From NCBI GenBank assembly GCA_963667435.1, contig OY763414.1:3782001-3846000 (forward strand): a DNA stretch of 64,000 bases, given 5' to 3'. A program made the position numbers and the translations under genes. The stretch comes from Marispirochaeta sp963667435 (GTDB taxonomy: Bacteria > Spirochaetota > Spirochaetia > JC444 > Marispirochaetaceae). This document shows, one piece after another, positions 51,463-60,868 of the stretch (its first letter is position 1; each line of letters begins with the position of its first letter). Below the pieces are notes generated by a model, which had not been told where the DNA came from, ran no database searches, and was given only the letters and a program-made list of their open reading frames with translations.

Positions 51463-52118
51463 CAGTGCATCTGACCCCGGACAACTTTCTGCATTATGCG
51501 GACTTTTGAATTCTGCAGGTGCTCCTCCAGAATTTCAACAGCTTTCTCGGTATCCCGCACACAAATGGCATCAATCAGATTGAGGTGTTCTTCGCAGGTG
51601 GATAGCCGTACTTCATCATCCCGGAAACCGAGTTCCCGGAAAGTCTGAATCAGGTGATACAGCTGATTCACCATATTGATCAATCGTCTTCTTCCACAGT
51701 TTTCCACCAGGTAGGTATGCAGTTCCGCATCAACCTCTGCGTGGCCCATGGCATCCCGGGTTTTTACCACGTCTTCAATCTTTTTCCGGATTTCTATAAG
51801 ACGCTGTATACTCAGAGCCGGGATAGAAAAACGTAAAGCCAGTGCTTCCAGCGATTTTCTTATCTCGTAGATATCCTCAAGGTCATCTGCGGTAAAGGGA
51901 AAGGTTTTTGCGCCCCTGTTGGGAATCAGCTGAATCAGCTGATCCTGTTCGAGGCGTTTAAGAACATTCCGCACAGGGGTACGGCTTGTTCCGAACTCCT
52001 TTGCCAGAGAATCCTCCCGGAGAAAATTCTCCGGGGGGTAAAAGTTGTGAATTATACGGTCAAATAGTGACGTATATATGTCGTGGCTTGTCTGATTCGT
52101 GGTGTCTCTCATTTCCAA
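51462..52118 (-). CDS. GntR-family regulator, paralogue 1
   Basis: A 218-residue regulator starting MEMRDTTNQTSHDIYTSLFD. The DNA-binding part has LREDSLAKEFGTSRTPVRNVLKRL and the ligand domain FTADDLEDIYEIRKSLEALA. It is closely alike to the regulator at 60191 over most of its length. It sits between the fused E1 gene (10-base overlap) and the phosphatase gene, so it is probably made with them. Confidence 0.9.
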   Translation of the reverse strand: MEMRDTTNQTSHDIYTSLFDRIIHNFYPPENFLREDSLAKEFGTSRTPVRNVLKRLEQDQLIQLIPNRGAKTFPFTADDLEDIYEIRKSLEALALRFSIPALSIQRLIEIRKKIEDVVKTRDAMGHAEVDAELHTYLVENCGRRRLINMVNQLYHLIQTFRELGFRDDEVRLSTCEEHLNLIDAICVRDTEKAVEILEEHLQNSKVRIMQKVVRGQMH

Positions 52119-54283
52119 GCTCGTTTGGCCATAGCTAACAGCTGCTCCTCTATCTCGGAATCCTGCAGGATTGCTGCCTCTTCCAGTTTCCGGGAAACTG
52201 AATTCGGCACGTTGAGAGAAGAGAGACAGCCCGGAGGGGCATCAAGATAATCGAAACAGCGGGTGCTGACCTCCTGTGCAATCCGGGCACCTATGGTCTG
52301 AGCTCCTGCGGCCTCCTCCACGATGGCCAGTACTCCTGTCTTCTTAACTGATGTACTTATTGTATCATAATCGACGGACGGTAAATCAAGAGTTCTAAGG
52401 TCAATTATTTCCGCAGAGACCCCCCTTTCCTTCAGTTTTGCTGCTACTCCGCGAACCCTTTCACTCATAACGCCGTATACAAGTACGGTAATATCATCTC
52501 CCGGGACAAGAACATTCGCCTTGCCAAAGGGGATACAGTAGTCAAGATCGCCGGCAGGAACCTCAAAACGCTTGCCGTAAATGCTGTGGTGCTCAAGGAA
52601 TACTACAGGGTCTTTGGATTGCATGGCGGTGTTGAAAAGCCCGATATAGTCCATGGCATTGCCGGGAGCCACCATTCTCCATCCGGAGAACATGGCGAAA
52701 AGAGCTACCGGATCCATTGAGTGTTGTCCGCCGTAACCAACGCCGATGGCAATTCTTGTTCTGGCAATTATGGGGAGATCTGTGGATCCGCCGTACATAT
52801 GACGGGCCTTGGCAATCTGGTTGAAAAGCTGGTCACCTGCAACGAGGGCAAAATCCGGAAACATTATTTCGCTTATAGTTTTGAGTCCATTCATGGCGGC
52901 ACCACCTGCGATTCCCACAAAGCCGGCCTCGGAGATCGGGGTGTTTACAATCTGGACGGGGAATTTTTCCGGCAGTCCCTTGGTTGCACCGTATGCACCG
53001 CCGCCGAAGTTGGCGATCTCTTCACCGAACTCATAAACTGTTTTGTCTTTCTCCATCCAGCGGCCGGTTACCGCTGCAATTGCATCGGAGTAGCGCATTT
53101 TTTCTGTGGCTCCGCTGTAGGGTTCCTGTATATAGGGGAGACCTTCCAGTTCTTTTCCGTCAGAGCGCATTCCTTCTCCGGCAGTATCTGCTGCGGGCCA
53201 GAGGGATTCCTTTATGGTTGTTCTATCTTCACCTTCAACACAGAAGTCAACAGCTTTGGATACTGCATCTTCTGCCAGTTTTATGATTGCATCGATTGTT
53301 TTCTGTGGCAGCAGCTCCTGCTCCAGCAGCTGGCCGGGGAAGTTCTTTACCGGGTCTATTGCAAGCCGGCGGGCTTCTTCTTCCTTATCACGGTATCCGT
53401 AAGAACTGCCGGGGATATCCCCTGCATGGTGATAGTGTCGCCAGCATTTTGCTTCGACGATTGCAGGTTTTCCGCCTCCGCGAATATCGCCTGATACTTT
53501 TTTCATCAGGTTGTAGATAGCGGTTGTATCGGCACCATCAACAATATACCCGTCCATTCCATATGAAGAGGCCCGCACTGAAATATCATTTACTGCACAT
53601 ACATCTGCGTTTCGGGTTCCAACGGCAAACTCGTTGTTCTCAACAAAGAAAATAATCGGAAGATTCCAGGCGCCTACCATATTCAGGGCTTCATGGAATG
53701 CTCCCTGGTTGGCTGCTCCGTCACCGAAGTAACATACAACAATGTTATCGGTACCAAGCTGCTGTTCGGCGTACGCAGCACCGGCGGCAAGGGGAATCCC
53801 TCCTCCTACAATTGCGTTGGATCCGTAGAACCCGGCTTCCTTCCAGCGAAGGTGCATTGAACCTCCCCGGCCGCCGCAGTATCCGGGAGCGAGACCCAGA
53901 ATCTCGGCGAAAGAACGGTTAACAACTTCCTGAGCATTATCCGGAAACTGGTTTTTAACGGGGTCCCATTTACCGTCAAGTACGTAGTTCAGTGATTTAC
54001 TTAAGAACTGGTGGTGAGCACGATGGCTTCCGAAAACCTTATCGCCTGCTGTCAGCGGGGCAATACTTGCAGCTGCCACGGCCTCCTGGCCTACACTGGA
54101 ATGTACAGGTCCCCAAACGGCATCTGCGTTCTTAAGCCGGAGGAGCTCCATTTCAAAAAAGTGTATCAGGTTCATTTCAAAGAGCAGTCTGGCTGATGTG
54201 CCGGCTCCAAGCTTTTTGAGGTCGTTTCCATCTGAAGACCATTTCTGCCAATTAAAATCAGGGGACAGTTTGTTCTTTTTCAT
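52109..54283 (-). CDS. Fused alpha-beta 2-oxoacid dehydrogenase E1 component
   Basis: A 724-residue TPP enzyme. Residues about 1-380 match E1 alpha: GGRGGSMHLRW, the TPP motif YFGDGAANQGAFHEALNM ending FFVENN, and the phosphorylation-loop-like AGDIPGSSYGYR. Residues about 395-724 match E1 beta: MRYSDAIAAVTGRWM, NTPISEAGFVGIAGGAA and GVGYGGQHSMDPVALF. E1 usually decarboxylates a 2-oxoacid and passes the acyl group to E2; no E2 or E3 gene is nearby. It starts an operon with GntR and the phosphatase. Confidence 0.92.
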   Translation of the reverse strand: MKKNKLSPDFNWQKWSSDGNDLKKLGAGTSARLLFEMNLIHFFEMELLRLKNADAVWGPVHSSVGQEAVAAASIAPLTAGDKVFGSHRAHHQFLSKSLNYVLDGKWDPVKNQFPDNAQEVVNRSFAEILGLAPGYCGGRGGSMHLRWKEAGFYGSNAIVGGGIPLAAGAAYAEQQLGTDNIVVCYFGDGAANQGAFHEALNMVGAWNLPIIFFVENNEFAVGTRNADVCAVNDISVRASSYGMDGYIVDGADTTAIYNLMKKVSGDIRGGGKPAIVEAKCWRHYHHAGDIPGSSYGYRDKEEEARRLAIDPVKNFPGQLLEQELLPQKTIDAIIKLAEDAVSKAVDFCVEGEDRTTIKESLWPAADTAGEGMRSDGKELEGLPYIQEPYSGATEKMRYSDAIAAVTGRWMEKDKTVYEFGEEIANFGGGAYGATKGLPEKFPVQIVNTPISEAGFVGIAGGAAMNGLKTISEIMFPDFALVAGDQLFNQIAKARHMYGGSTDLPIIARTRIAIGVGYGGQHSMDPVALFAMFSGWRMVAPGNAMDYIGLFNTAMQSKDPVVFLEHHSIYGKRFEVPAGDLDYCIPFGKANVLVPGDDITVLVYGVMSERVRGVAAKLKERGVSAEIIDLRTLDLPSVDYDTISTSVKKTGVLAIVEEAAGAQTIGARIAQEVSTRCFDYLDAPPGCLSSLNVPNSVSRKLEEAAILQDSEIEEQLLAMAKRAWK

Positions 54284-54508
54284 TCGTTCTGCTTCTCTCT
54301 TTGTTCTGGGCGTTGTATGTGTAAATCACCGCATATGGTGATTGAACTACCATGCATCATAGTAGCTTTATCGGGTATATTGTACGTTAAAACTTGTGTA
54401 CTTGCAACAAAATGATGTATAATAGGCGTAAATTGTATACTCTTTTAGGGTATTTTGTTCTAAAATAGGGATTGATAATAAAACCAACCCGTAAATAAGG
54501 AGATTTTC
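54284..54508. promoter_or_regulatory. Divergent promoter region with candidate GntR operators
   Basis: AATCACC-N6-GGTGATT lies at 54324-54343, before the leftward E1 gene. A forward promoter TTGTGT (54394) with an 18-base spacer and TATAAT (54418-54423) faces the SDR gene. TTGT-N9-ACAA overlaps its -35 (54394-54410), and ATTGTATAC lies at 54432-54440 just after the predicted start; the same nonamer occurs at 60077 before the paralogous GntR gene. Confidence 0.55.
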
Positions 54509-55240
54509 ATGATGGAGCTTGAGAACAGAGTTGCGGTCATTACCGGTGGAGCCAGAGGCATTGGAGCTGCAATTGCAGAACTGTTTATTGAAAGAGGAGC
54601 AGCCGTAGTATTAGCGGATGTAAATAAAACCACCGTTGAAGAGACTGCCGCCCGTCTGCGTGACAGCGGGGCAAAGGCTATTGGCCTTCAGGTGGATATA
54701 ACCGACAGAAGTTCTGTAAAAGCTATGGTGGAAGCTGCAATAAAAGAGTATGGCAAGATTGACATTCTTATCAACAATGCCGGAATTGCAAACTTCAAAA
54801 ATGCTATGGAAGGAACAGATGATGAGTGGGATAAGGTTATTCTTGTGAACCTTACTGGAACTCAGAATGTTTGCAAGGCTGTTGTCCCTTATATGGAGAA
54901 GGCCGGATATGGAAAGATTGTATCAATTTCCAGTATGGCAGCGAGGGTAGGGGGGCTTAAGGTCGCCACTGATTATACCTCTTCCAAAGCAGGGGTAATC
55001 GGCATTGCAAAATCATGGGCCCGCTACGGTGCCTCCCGCGGTATACTGTCAAATGCTATTGCGCCGGGACCGACTGCTTCAGATATGGCTGCTGACAACT
55101 TTGATGTTTCAACAATGCCCCTGGGAAGAATAGGACAGCCCAAGGATATCGCCTATGCTGCACTTTTTCTTTCTTCCTATATGTCCGACTACATTACCGG
55201 AATTACTGTGGATGTGAACGGCGGACAGTATCTTCCCTGA
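54509..55240 (+). CDS. Short-chain dehydrogenase/reductase (FabG-like)
   Basis: A 243-residue classical SDR. Motifs: TGGARGIGAAIAELF, NNAGIANFKN, the catalytic Ser in VSISSMAAR and YTSSK. The C-terminus VDVNGGQYLP is typical. AAGGAG precedes the start. It is probably an oxidoreductase for the 2-hydroxy/2-oxo acid or polyol handled by this region, together with the LarA-like protein that follows 92 bases later. Confidence 0.88.
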   Translation: MMELENRVAVITGGARGIGAAIAELFIERGAAVVLADVNKTTVEETAARLRDSGAKAIGLQVDITDRSSVKAMVEAAIKEYGKIDILINNAGIANFKNAMEGTDDEWDKVILVNLTGTQNVCKAVVPYMEKAGYGKIVSISSMAARVGGLKVATDYTSSKAGVIGIAKSWARYGASRGILSNAIAPGPTASDMAADNFDVSTMPLGRIGQPKDIAYAALFLSSYMSDYITGITVDVNGGQYLP

Positions 55241-55332
55241 TAGCGGGATCCTATGACTATTAACTGCTCTTTTATGATAGAATAAAGAGCAGTATATATA
55301 CGCTTTCTAACTTAAGAAGGAGCAATAGAGAC

Positions 55333-56652
55333 ATGAGAGTAAACAGGCGGGAAAGTGAATTTGACCGTAATGGTGTTGTCGCACGTATGGTGGGAAGCAC
55401 CGATCTTCCGAAAATGATAAAGGTTCGGCAGAAACTTAATGATGATAGAATTGAAGATATTCCCGGAGAGATAAAAAAACAGATTATGCAGGACAAGATT
55501 GCAAAGACTGTAAAACCGGGAATGTCGATTGGCATTACCGTCGGCAGCCGGGGAATTGCAAACCTTGCCCTCCTGGTTAAGGAAACTGTTGCCAATCTGA
55601 AAGAACTGGGAGCAAAACCTTTTGTTTTCCCTGCCATGGGCAGTCATGGTGGAGGTAACGCAGAAGGTCAGCGGGAGATGATTGAAGGATTCGGTGTTAC
55701 CGAGGAGTATATCGGATGTCCTATCAAGGCAAGTATGGAGACTGTACAGATTGCGACTCTCGACGACGGCCGCCCGGTTTACCTTGATAAATATGCGTCT
55801 GAAGCCGATGGTTACATCCTACTCGGACGGGTTAAGGCTCATACTGCCTTCCGTGGCGATTACGAAAGCGGCATGCTGAAGATGCTGGCCATCGGAGCTG
55901 CAAAGCATCAGGGGGCACTTGCCTGTCACAGTCAGGGGTTCCGTAAAATGGCCGAGAATGTGCCAGCCTACGGTATGGCGATGCTGAAAAACTCCAATGT
56001 ACTCTTTGGACTTGCTATAATTGAAAATGCTCATGATCAGACCAACCGGATTATCGGGCTTACGCCGGAAGAGATCCCCGTGGAAGAGCCAAAACTGCTT
56101 GTTGAGGCAAAAGAGAAAATGGCCCAGATTTTCTTTGATGATATCGACCTGATGATTGTTGATGAAATCGGCAAGAACCATTCCGGAGACGGTATGGATC
56201 CCAATATTACCGGAAGCTATCAGACACCTGAAGCCCAGGGAGCACCCGAAGTCTATCAGTATGTTGTACTCGGTCTTTCCGAGGAGACCCACGGTAATGC
56301 CCTTGGTGTGGGAATGGCCCAGTTTACCACCCAGAAGGTTTTTGATGAAGCTGATTTTGACACAATGTATCCAAACGCTCTCACTGCGCGGGTTGTACGC
56401 GCCGTCGGTATGCCTATGGTTCTGAAAACCGATAAACTTGCCATCCAGGCGGCAACGTATGTGGTTAACGGAAACGGATATCTACAGCCTAGAGTTGTAC
56501 GCATAAAGAGTTCCAGTCATGTCGGTGAGATCTGGATTTCTGAATATATGCTGGAAGAGGCAAAGAAAAATCCCAATATTGAGATTATTGGCGAACCGGA
56601 AGAGTTCGATTTTGATGCCAATGGAGAGCTTAAGGAGAAGGGAGGACACTGA
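55333..56652 (+). CDS. LarA-like (DUF2088) nickel-dependent racemase/epimerase homologue
   Basis: A 439-residue protein of the LarA/DUF2088 superfamily, whose founder uses a nickel-pincer nucleotide to racemise lactate by hydride transfer. Conserved family stretches are ITVGSRGIANL, FVFPAMGSHGGGNAEGQ, GRVKAHTAFRGDYESGMLKM with AIGAAKHQG, and VDEIGKNHSGDGMDPN. Many homologues act on other 2-hydroxyacids such as malate. No LarB/C/E maturation genes are in the window. Confidence 0.83.
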   Translation: MRVNRRESEFDRNGVVARMVGSTDLPKMIKVRQKLNDDRIEDIPGEIKKQIMQDKIAKTVKPGMSIGITVGSRGIANLALLVKETVANLKELGAKPFVFPAMGSHGGGNAEGQREMIEGFGVTEEYIGCPIKASMETVQIATLDDGRPVYLDKYASEADGYILLGRVKAHTAFRGDYESGMLKMLAIGAAKHQGALACHSQGFRKMAENVPAYGMAMLKNSNVLFGLAIIENAHDQTNRIIGLTPEEIPVEEPKLLVEAKEKMAQIFFDDIDLMIVDEIGKNHSGDGMDPNITGSYQTPEAQGAPEVYQYVVLGLSEETHGNALGVGMAQFTTQKVFDEADFDTMYPNALTARVVRAVGMPMVLKTDKLAIQAATYVVNGNGYLQPRVVRIKSSSHVGEIWISEYMLEEAKKNPNIEIIGEPEEFDFDANGELKEKGGH

Positions 56653-56685
56653 GTCTCTTCCTGATTATTCTTTTTTAATTGTGAT

Positions 56686-56713
56686 ACCCCGGCTTAGTGC
56701 CGGGGTTTTTTTT
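56686..56713 (+). terminator. Terminator of the SDR/LarA-like operon
   Basis: ACCCCGGC pairs with GCCGGGGT around TTAGT and is followed by seven T. Confidence 0.95.
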
Positions 56714-56757
56714 CCCCGCGTTCCTTCCTTTCAGTCCGGTACGCGGGGGAAAAAAAA
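56706..56757. terminator. Bidirectional hairpin between the convergent operons
   Basis: TTTTTTTCCCCGCGT pairs with ACGCGGGG and its A-run across a 19-base loop. It sits between the two gene-specific terminators. Confidence 0.6.
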
Positions 56758-56779
56758 CCGTGAAGCTTTCGCCTCACGG
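56749..56779 (-). terminator. Terminator of the TRAP operon
   Basis: On the reverse strand CCGTGA pairs with TCACGG around a GC-rich loop, followed by a run of T. Confidence 0.85.
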
Positions 56780-56804
56780 GTCTTGAGATCATCAGAAGAA
56801 TTCC

Positions 56805-58100
56805 TTAATCGATAAAACCGGCCAGTCTGGGCAGGAAGAGAACGATTTCGGGGATATAGGTAATTGCAAATACTGCAATCATTTCCGCTGCAACAAAGGG
56901 CATTACCTTCGGTACCATTTTCTCTACTGAACACTTGGCAATGGGGACCGCTGTGAACAGACATACACCTACCGGAGGGGTGGTAAGACCGATGTTTAGG
57001 TTTACCAGCATGATAAGTGCGAAGTGAAGGGGATGGATACCGTATTCCATTGCCAGGGGCAGCAGAATGGGAGTAAGCATAATTACCGATGCGGAGATTT
57101 CCATTACCATTCCCATGAAGAAAAAGAGAATATTAACCGCAAACAGGAAGAGATACTTGTTTGAGATTATTGAAGTAATGAAGTTAGCTACATGCTCGGG
57201 GATATGCTCAATAGTAAGAACCATGCTGAAGAGCTGGCTACAGGACACAATCAGGAGGATTGTTGCTCCAACTTTACCGGCGTCAATCATGCTGTCAATC
57301 ATGTCTTTAAGGGTAAGTGCTTTGTAGTAGAACACTCCAACCAGGAAAGCATAAAGACAGGCGATGGCTGCGGCTTCTGTGGGGGTAAAAATACCGGACA
57401 GAATACCTCCGATGATGATAATCGGAACAAGAATTGCAACAAGAGACCTTTTTACTATTCCGGCAGCTTCCTTGAAGGGAATCCGCTCGGTTCTTTTCGG
57501 ATGATTGAATTTAATTGCGTAGATATAGGCTAGGATCATCAGAGAAAGGGCAACAGCGAGACCGGGAAGGAATCCACCGATAAAAAGGGCTCCAACAGAC
57601 TCTCCGGTTACCGAACTGTAGATAACCATGATGATACTTGGCGGTATAATCGGTCCGATAACCGAAGATGCGGTAGTAACCGCGGCAGCATATTCAGCGG
57701 AATATCCTTCTTCCTTCATGGCTGGTATCAGAATAGAACCGATTGCTGCAGTGTCAGCTACCGCTGCACCGGTAAGACCGGCAAATGCAATACTGACAAC
57801 AATATTTACCTGAGCCAGAGCACCGCGCACACGTCCAACTAAAAGCTGTGCAAAGTTAACCAGGTCACGGGTAATACCGGTGTGGTTCATTATGTTACCT
57901 GCAAGCACAAAGAAGGGCAGTGCCAGCAGCACGTAGTTATCTATACCGCCGAAGAGCTTGGACGCGATTGCTACGAGGGGGAGACCTTGAAAAAAGATCA
58001 GGTATAAAAGGGGTACCAGTCCCAGTACAAAGGCGATGGGAACGCCGATAACCAGGAGGAACACAAATAAGGCTACCATTACTTGTACGGAAATATTCAT
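56805..58100 (-). CDS. dctM: TRAP transporter large permease (DctM)
   Basis: A 431-residue membrane protein with 11-12 hydrophobic segments. It carries the signature MNHTGITRDLVNFAQLLVGRV, then GLTGAAVADTAAIGSILIPAM and IIPPSIIMVIY. It forms the secondary-active channel with the small subunit upstream. It is the last gene of dctP-dctQ-dctM, ending near a terminator. Confidence 0.95.
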   Translation of the reverse strand: MNISVQVMVALFVFLLVIGVPIAFVLGLVPLLYLIFFQGLPLVAIASKLFGGIDNYVLLALPFFVLAGNIMNHTGITRDLVNFAQLLVGRVRGALAQVNIVVSIAFAGLTGAAVADTAAIGSILIPAMKEEGYSAEYAAAVTTASSVIGPIIPPSIIMVIYSSVTGESVGALFIGGFLPGLAVALSLMILAYIYAIKFNHPKRTERIPFKEAAGIVKRSLVAILVPIIIIGGILSGIFTPTEAAAIACLYAFLVGVFYYKALTLKDMIDSMIDAGKVGATILLIVSCSQLFSMVLTIEHIPEHVANFITSIISNKYLFLFAVNILFFFMGMVMEISASVIMLTPILLPLAMEYGIHPLHFALIMLVNLNIGLTTPPVGVCLFTAVPIAKCSVEKMVPKVMPFVAAEMIAVFAITYIPEIVLFLPRLAGFID

Positions 58101-58115
58101 AGTCGTTCCTCAGTC

Positions 58116-58634
58116 CTAAAAATCGTGTCCGCCGGAAAGAAGATACTCGTTATCGTTCTCTTCTTTATTTGTCAGCAGACCGGCAGTAAAGTATGTCATA
58201 TGGATGAGCATGAACAGTGATCCGATTGGAATGTTCAGCTTAACCCAGGTCATTGGAATCCGGATAATGGCTCCAAGCTGACGTCGGGCGACATATGCGG
58301 CTTTGAAGCCGTAGATAATGACAACCACAAGGAACAGGATAATTGTGGCATATCCTATTACAAGGGAGAGTTTTCTAAGTAAAGGTTTCATGCGGGTAAC
58401 GAAAAACTCGATACCGATATGAGCACGTTCTTTCATTGCAACCGAAGCTCCAATGTAGCCCATGCCGATCAGCATCCAGCGCATGAGTTCCTCATTCCAT
58501 GAAAGGGACTGTAAAAAGACCCTGAAGAAGACGCCGAGAATCGCGAGGAATGTAACCCCGAGTACGTACGTCAACAGGATCCACTTAGCGGCTATATTTG
58601 TATAGTCGCTGGCTTTCTTCAAATACTGAATCAT
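58116..58634 (-). CDS. dctQ: TRAP transporter small permease (DctQ)
   Basis: A 172-residue protein with four membrane segments. LSWNEELMRWMLIGMGYIGAS and KERAHIGIEFF are typical of DctQ. The start at 58634 (ATG after GAGAG) is preferred to an upstream TTG. It is 15 bases before dctM. Confidence 0.92.
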   Translation of the reverse strand: MIQYLKKASDYTNIAAKWILLTYVLGVTFLAILGVFFRVFLQSLSWNEELMRWMLIGMGYIGASVAMKERAHIGIEFFVTRMKPLLRKLSLVIGYATIILFLVVVIIYGFKAAYVARRQLGAIIRIPMTWVKLNIPIGSLFMLIHMTYFTAGLLTNKEENDNEYLLSGGHDF

Positions 58635-58685
58635 TCTGTTTTCTCTCAATAAGTAAGTGTGGGAGACTCTTTATACAAGAGTAGA

Positions 58686-58711
58686 GCAGTCTGGTCGAGT
58701 GACCAGACTGC
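58686..58711 (-). other. Intergenic hairpin between dctP and dctQ
   Basis: An 11-bp perfect stem (GCAGTCTGGTC and its complement) with loop GAGT and no T-run. It may protect the dctP message end, so the binding protein is made in excess. Confidence 0.6.
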
Positions 58712-58752
58712 CGTATATCCTTATACAGGATGTAATTAACAAATGGTGAGTA

Positions 58753-59907
58753 TTAGCGTCTCCAGCCTGCGGAGGCTTCAGCGCGCTTAACATCTTCTGT
58801 GAAAGCATCAACAAGTTCTGCTCCGAGTTCGCCCTTCAGGTATTCGATAACTGCGGGCTGAGCAATTTCCTGGAACTTGGCTTTTTCGCCAGCTGTAGGG
58901 AAGTATACTTCCATCTGAGCTGCAACATCTGCAAACTTAACGATGTTGGATACCATCTTTTCAGCAGTGTTGTTTGCTTCAACAGAAAGACGGGCGCCAG
59001 CCATGATAACCTGCTGTACACCAATGGGAAGGCTGTTGAACTTGTCTGAGTTCATTACCATAACGTTTTCTGACCATACGTGGCCGTCCATTGTCAGGTA
59101 TTTCTGAACTTCCTGAATTTTTCCAAGGAAGATAGAAGAGATAGGGTTCTCTTCACCGTCTACAACACCAGTCTGGAGAGCAGTATAGAGCTCATTCCAT
59201 GCGATAGGTACTGCAGATGCACCAAGAGATTCAACCATTTTTACGTATACAGGACTCTGCATAACGCGGAATTTGATTCCCTTCATGTCTGCAGGAGCTT
59301 TGATGGGGCGTACGTTGTTGGTGAAGTTCCTCCAGCCGTTCTGTCCCATTGCAAGGTACTTAAGGCCGGTTTCTTTTTCCATGTTTTCCATGAGGTCTGC
59401 CCATACTTTGCTTTCCCGGAAGAAAGTAGTAGTGATGTCGTCATTGGTGAACACGTAAGGAATGGTGAAAATCTGGAAGGGAGCGTAGAAAGTTCCCAGA
59501 GAACCGGTTCCGATGTTGATATCGAGTGAACCATTCTGTACCATTTCACAAGTTTCGCGGTAGCTACCAAGAGATCCTGCACCGAAAAGCTCAAGCTGAA
59601 CCATTCCACCGGTGTTGGATTCTACAAAGTCCTTGAACATAACTGCCATTGCATGCTCGGGATCGGGTACGTTAGCTGATTTGGGCCAAAGTACGGGGTC
59701 GTCATAAGACATGCGCAGAGTAATGGGTTTTGAAGGCATTGTCATATCAATGAACGGGGGGATAGCGCCTTCAGAGGAGGACATTGCGGGGGCTGCTGCT
59801 GCAGGTGCTGCTGCTACCGGTTCTTCCTTAGCGCAGGAGAAAGCCAGCAGTGACAGTGTTACCAAGAGAGCAATGGTGAGTTTACCTAACCATTTTCCTT
59901 TTGTCAT
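58753..59907 (-). CDS. dctP: TRAP transporter solute-binding lipoprotein (DctP)
   Basis: A 384-residue DctP-type binding protein. The signal peptide ends in the lipobox LAFSC, followed by an Ala/Pro-rich tether. The DctP core has GTFYAPFQIFTIPYVF, GIKFRVMQSPVYVKMVESLGA and the substrate-binding NELYTALQTGVVDGEENP, whose Arg (KFRVMQ) normally contacts a carboxylate. The substrate is thus probably an organic or sugar acid. The start at 59907 follows AAGGAGT; a longer upstream frame has no signal. Confidence 0.93.
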   Translation of the reverse strand: MTKGKWLGKLTIALLVTLSLLAFSCAKEEPVAAAPAAAAPAMSSSEGAIPPFIDMTMPSKPITLRMSYDDPVLWPKSANVPDPEHAMAVMFKDFVESNTGGMVQLELFGAGSLGSYRETCEMVQNGSLDINIGTGSLGTFYAPFQIFTIPYVFTNDDITTTFFRESKVWADLMENMEKETGLKYLAMGQNGWRNFTNNVRPIKAPADMKGIKFRVMQSPVYVKMVESLGASAVPIAWNELYTALQTGVVDGEENPISSIFLGKIQEVQKYLTMDGHVWSENVMVMNSDKFNSLPIGVQQVIMAGARLSVEANNTAEKMVSNIVKFADVAAQMEVYFPTAGEKAKFQEIAQPAVIEYLKGELGAELVDAFTEDVKRAEASAGWRR

Positions 59908-60190
59908 ACATACACTCCTTTTCTGTGTATAGTAAGTAGAATATCCTGTGGAATTCACAGGCCGTGATACCGTTATACTACGACTTTGTGCTGGAGTCAA
60001 ATTTTTTTTGTATGACATCTTATAACAAAAGCCTATTTTTTATATTTTTTGTAATTAACGCTGATAAAGCGCTAATATTGTATACAGTTTTCTTCCTACA
60101 GTCCTGTTTCTTTCCATAATATCGTTCACTGTATTTTTTGCTATGCAAATTCGGAAAACCAAGTGTAAGATAGTTGCCTAGGATTATTAA
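59908..60190. promoter_or_regulatory. Divergent region between TRAP and GntR genes
   Basis: This 283-base AT-rich gap contains the perfect palindrome TGTATACA at 60079-60086 within ATTGTATACAG, a GntR-type site shared with 54432. TTGT and ACAA half-sites also flank 60008-60028. No gene is seen. Confidence 0.5.
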
Positions 60191-60868
60191 ATGAAAGATA
60201 CCGAACAGCGCCAGACAAAACATGATATCTATACTACTTTATTTGATCGAATCGTGCACAACAAATATCCGGAAGAGACCTGGCTGAGGGAGGATATCCT
60301 TGCGGCTGAGTTCAATGTTTCCCGGTCCCCGGTTCGCAGTGTATTGAGGGATCTCGAGCAGGATCATCTTATAGAAATACTTCCGAAGCGGGGAGCCCGG
60401 GTTTTTCCCTTTACCGCCGACGATCTTGAGGATATATACGAACTGAGGCGGGATCTCGAACTGCTTGCCATGAAACGGTCCGCTCACTCCCTGAGTATAC
60501 AGCGGCTGCTCGAGCTGAAGGCTGATATTCTCGGAACCAAAGGTGTGGCCATTCCTGTCGAGCATGCAAAAGCCGACAGTGCACTTCATTCATATATTAT
60601 TGAGTCCTCCGGAAGGCGGAGGCTGATACTTATGCTGAAGCAACTGTATCGGCTTACCCAGACTTTTCGGGAACTCAGTCTTATTAATGAAACATCCAGG
60701 AGTGCAACCATAGAGGAACATATAAATCTTATTGACGCGTTGTGCATTCGTGATCTGGACAAGGCTTCGGAACTTTTAACAAGGCACATTGAAAACAGTA
60801 AGATCAGAGTTCTCACTCTTGTTATCCAGGGAAAAATGAAGGACTCCGCGACCGGAAAAAACACTTAG
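60191..60868 (+). CDS. GntR-family regulator, paralogue 2
   Basis: A 225-residue regulator with DNA-binding LREDILAAEFNVSRSPVRSVLRDL and ligand domain FTADDLEDIYELRRDLELLA. It shares the HDIYT, TADDLEDIYE and SIQRL segments with the regulator at 51462. It is divergent from the TRAP operon and convergent with the activase gene (4-base overlap). It likely senses the TRAP substrate or a product. Confidence 0.9.
   Translation: MKDTEQRQTKHDIYTTLFDRIVHNKYPEETWLREDILAAEFNVSRSPVRSVLRDLEQDHLIEILPKRGARVFPFTADDLEDIYELRRDLELLAMKRSAHSLSIQRLLELKADILGTKGVAIPVEHAKADSALHSYIIESSGRRRLILMLKQLYRLTQTFRELSLINETSRSATIEEHINLIDALCIRDLDKASELLTRHIENSKIRVLTLVIQGKMKDSATGKNT

Noticed and set aside
52721..53494. Forward frame of 257 codons
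   Set aside because: It is antisense to the fused E1 gene; composition (Cys- and Phe-rich) is that of a shadow frame.
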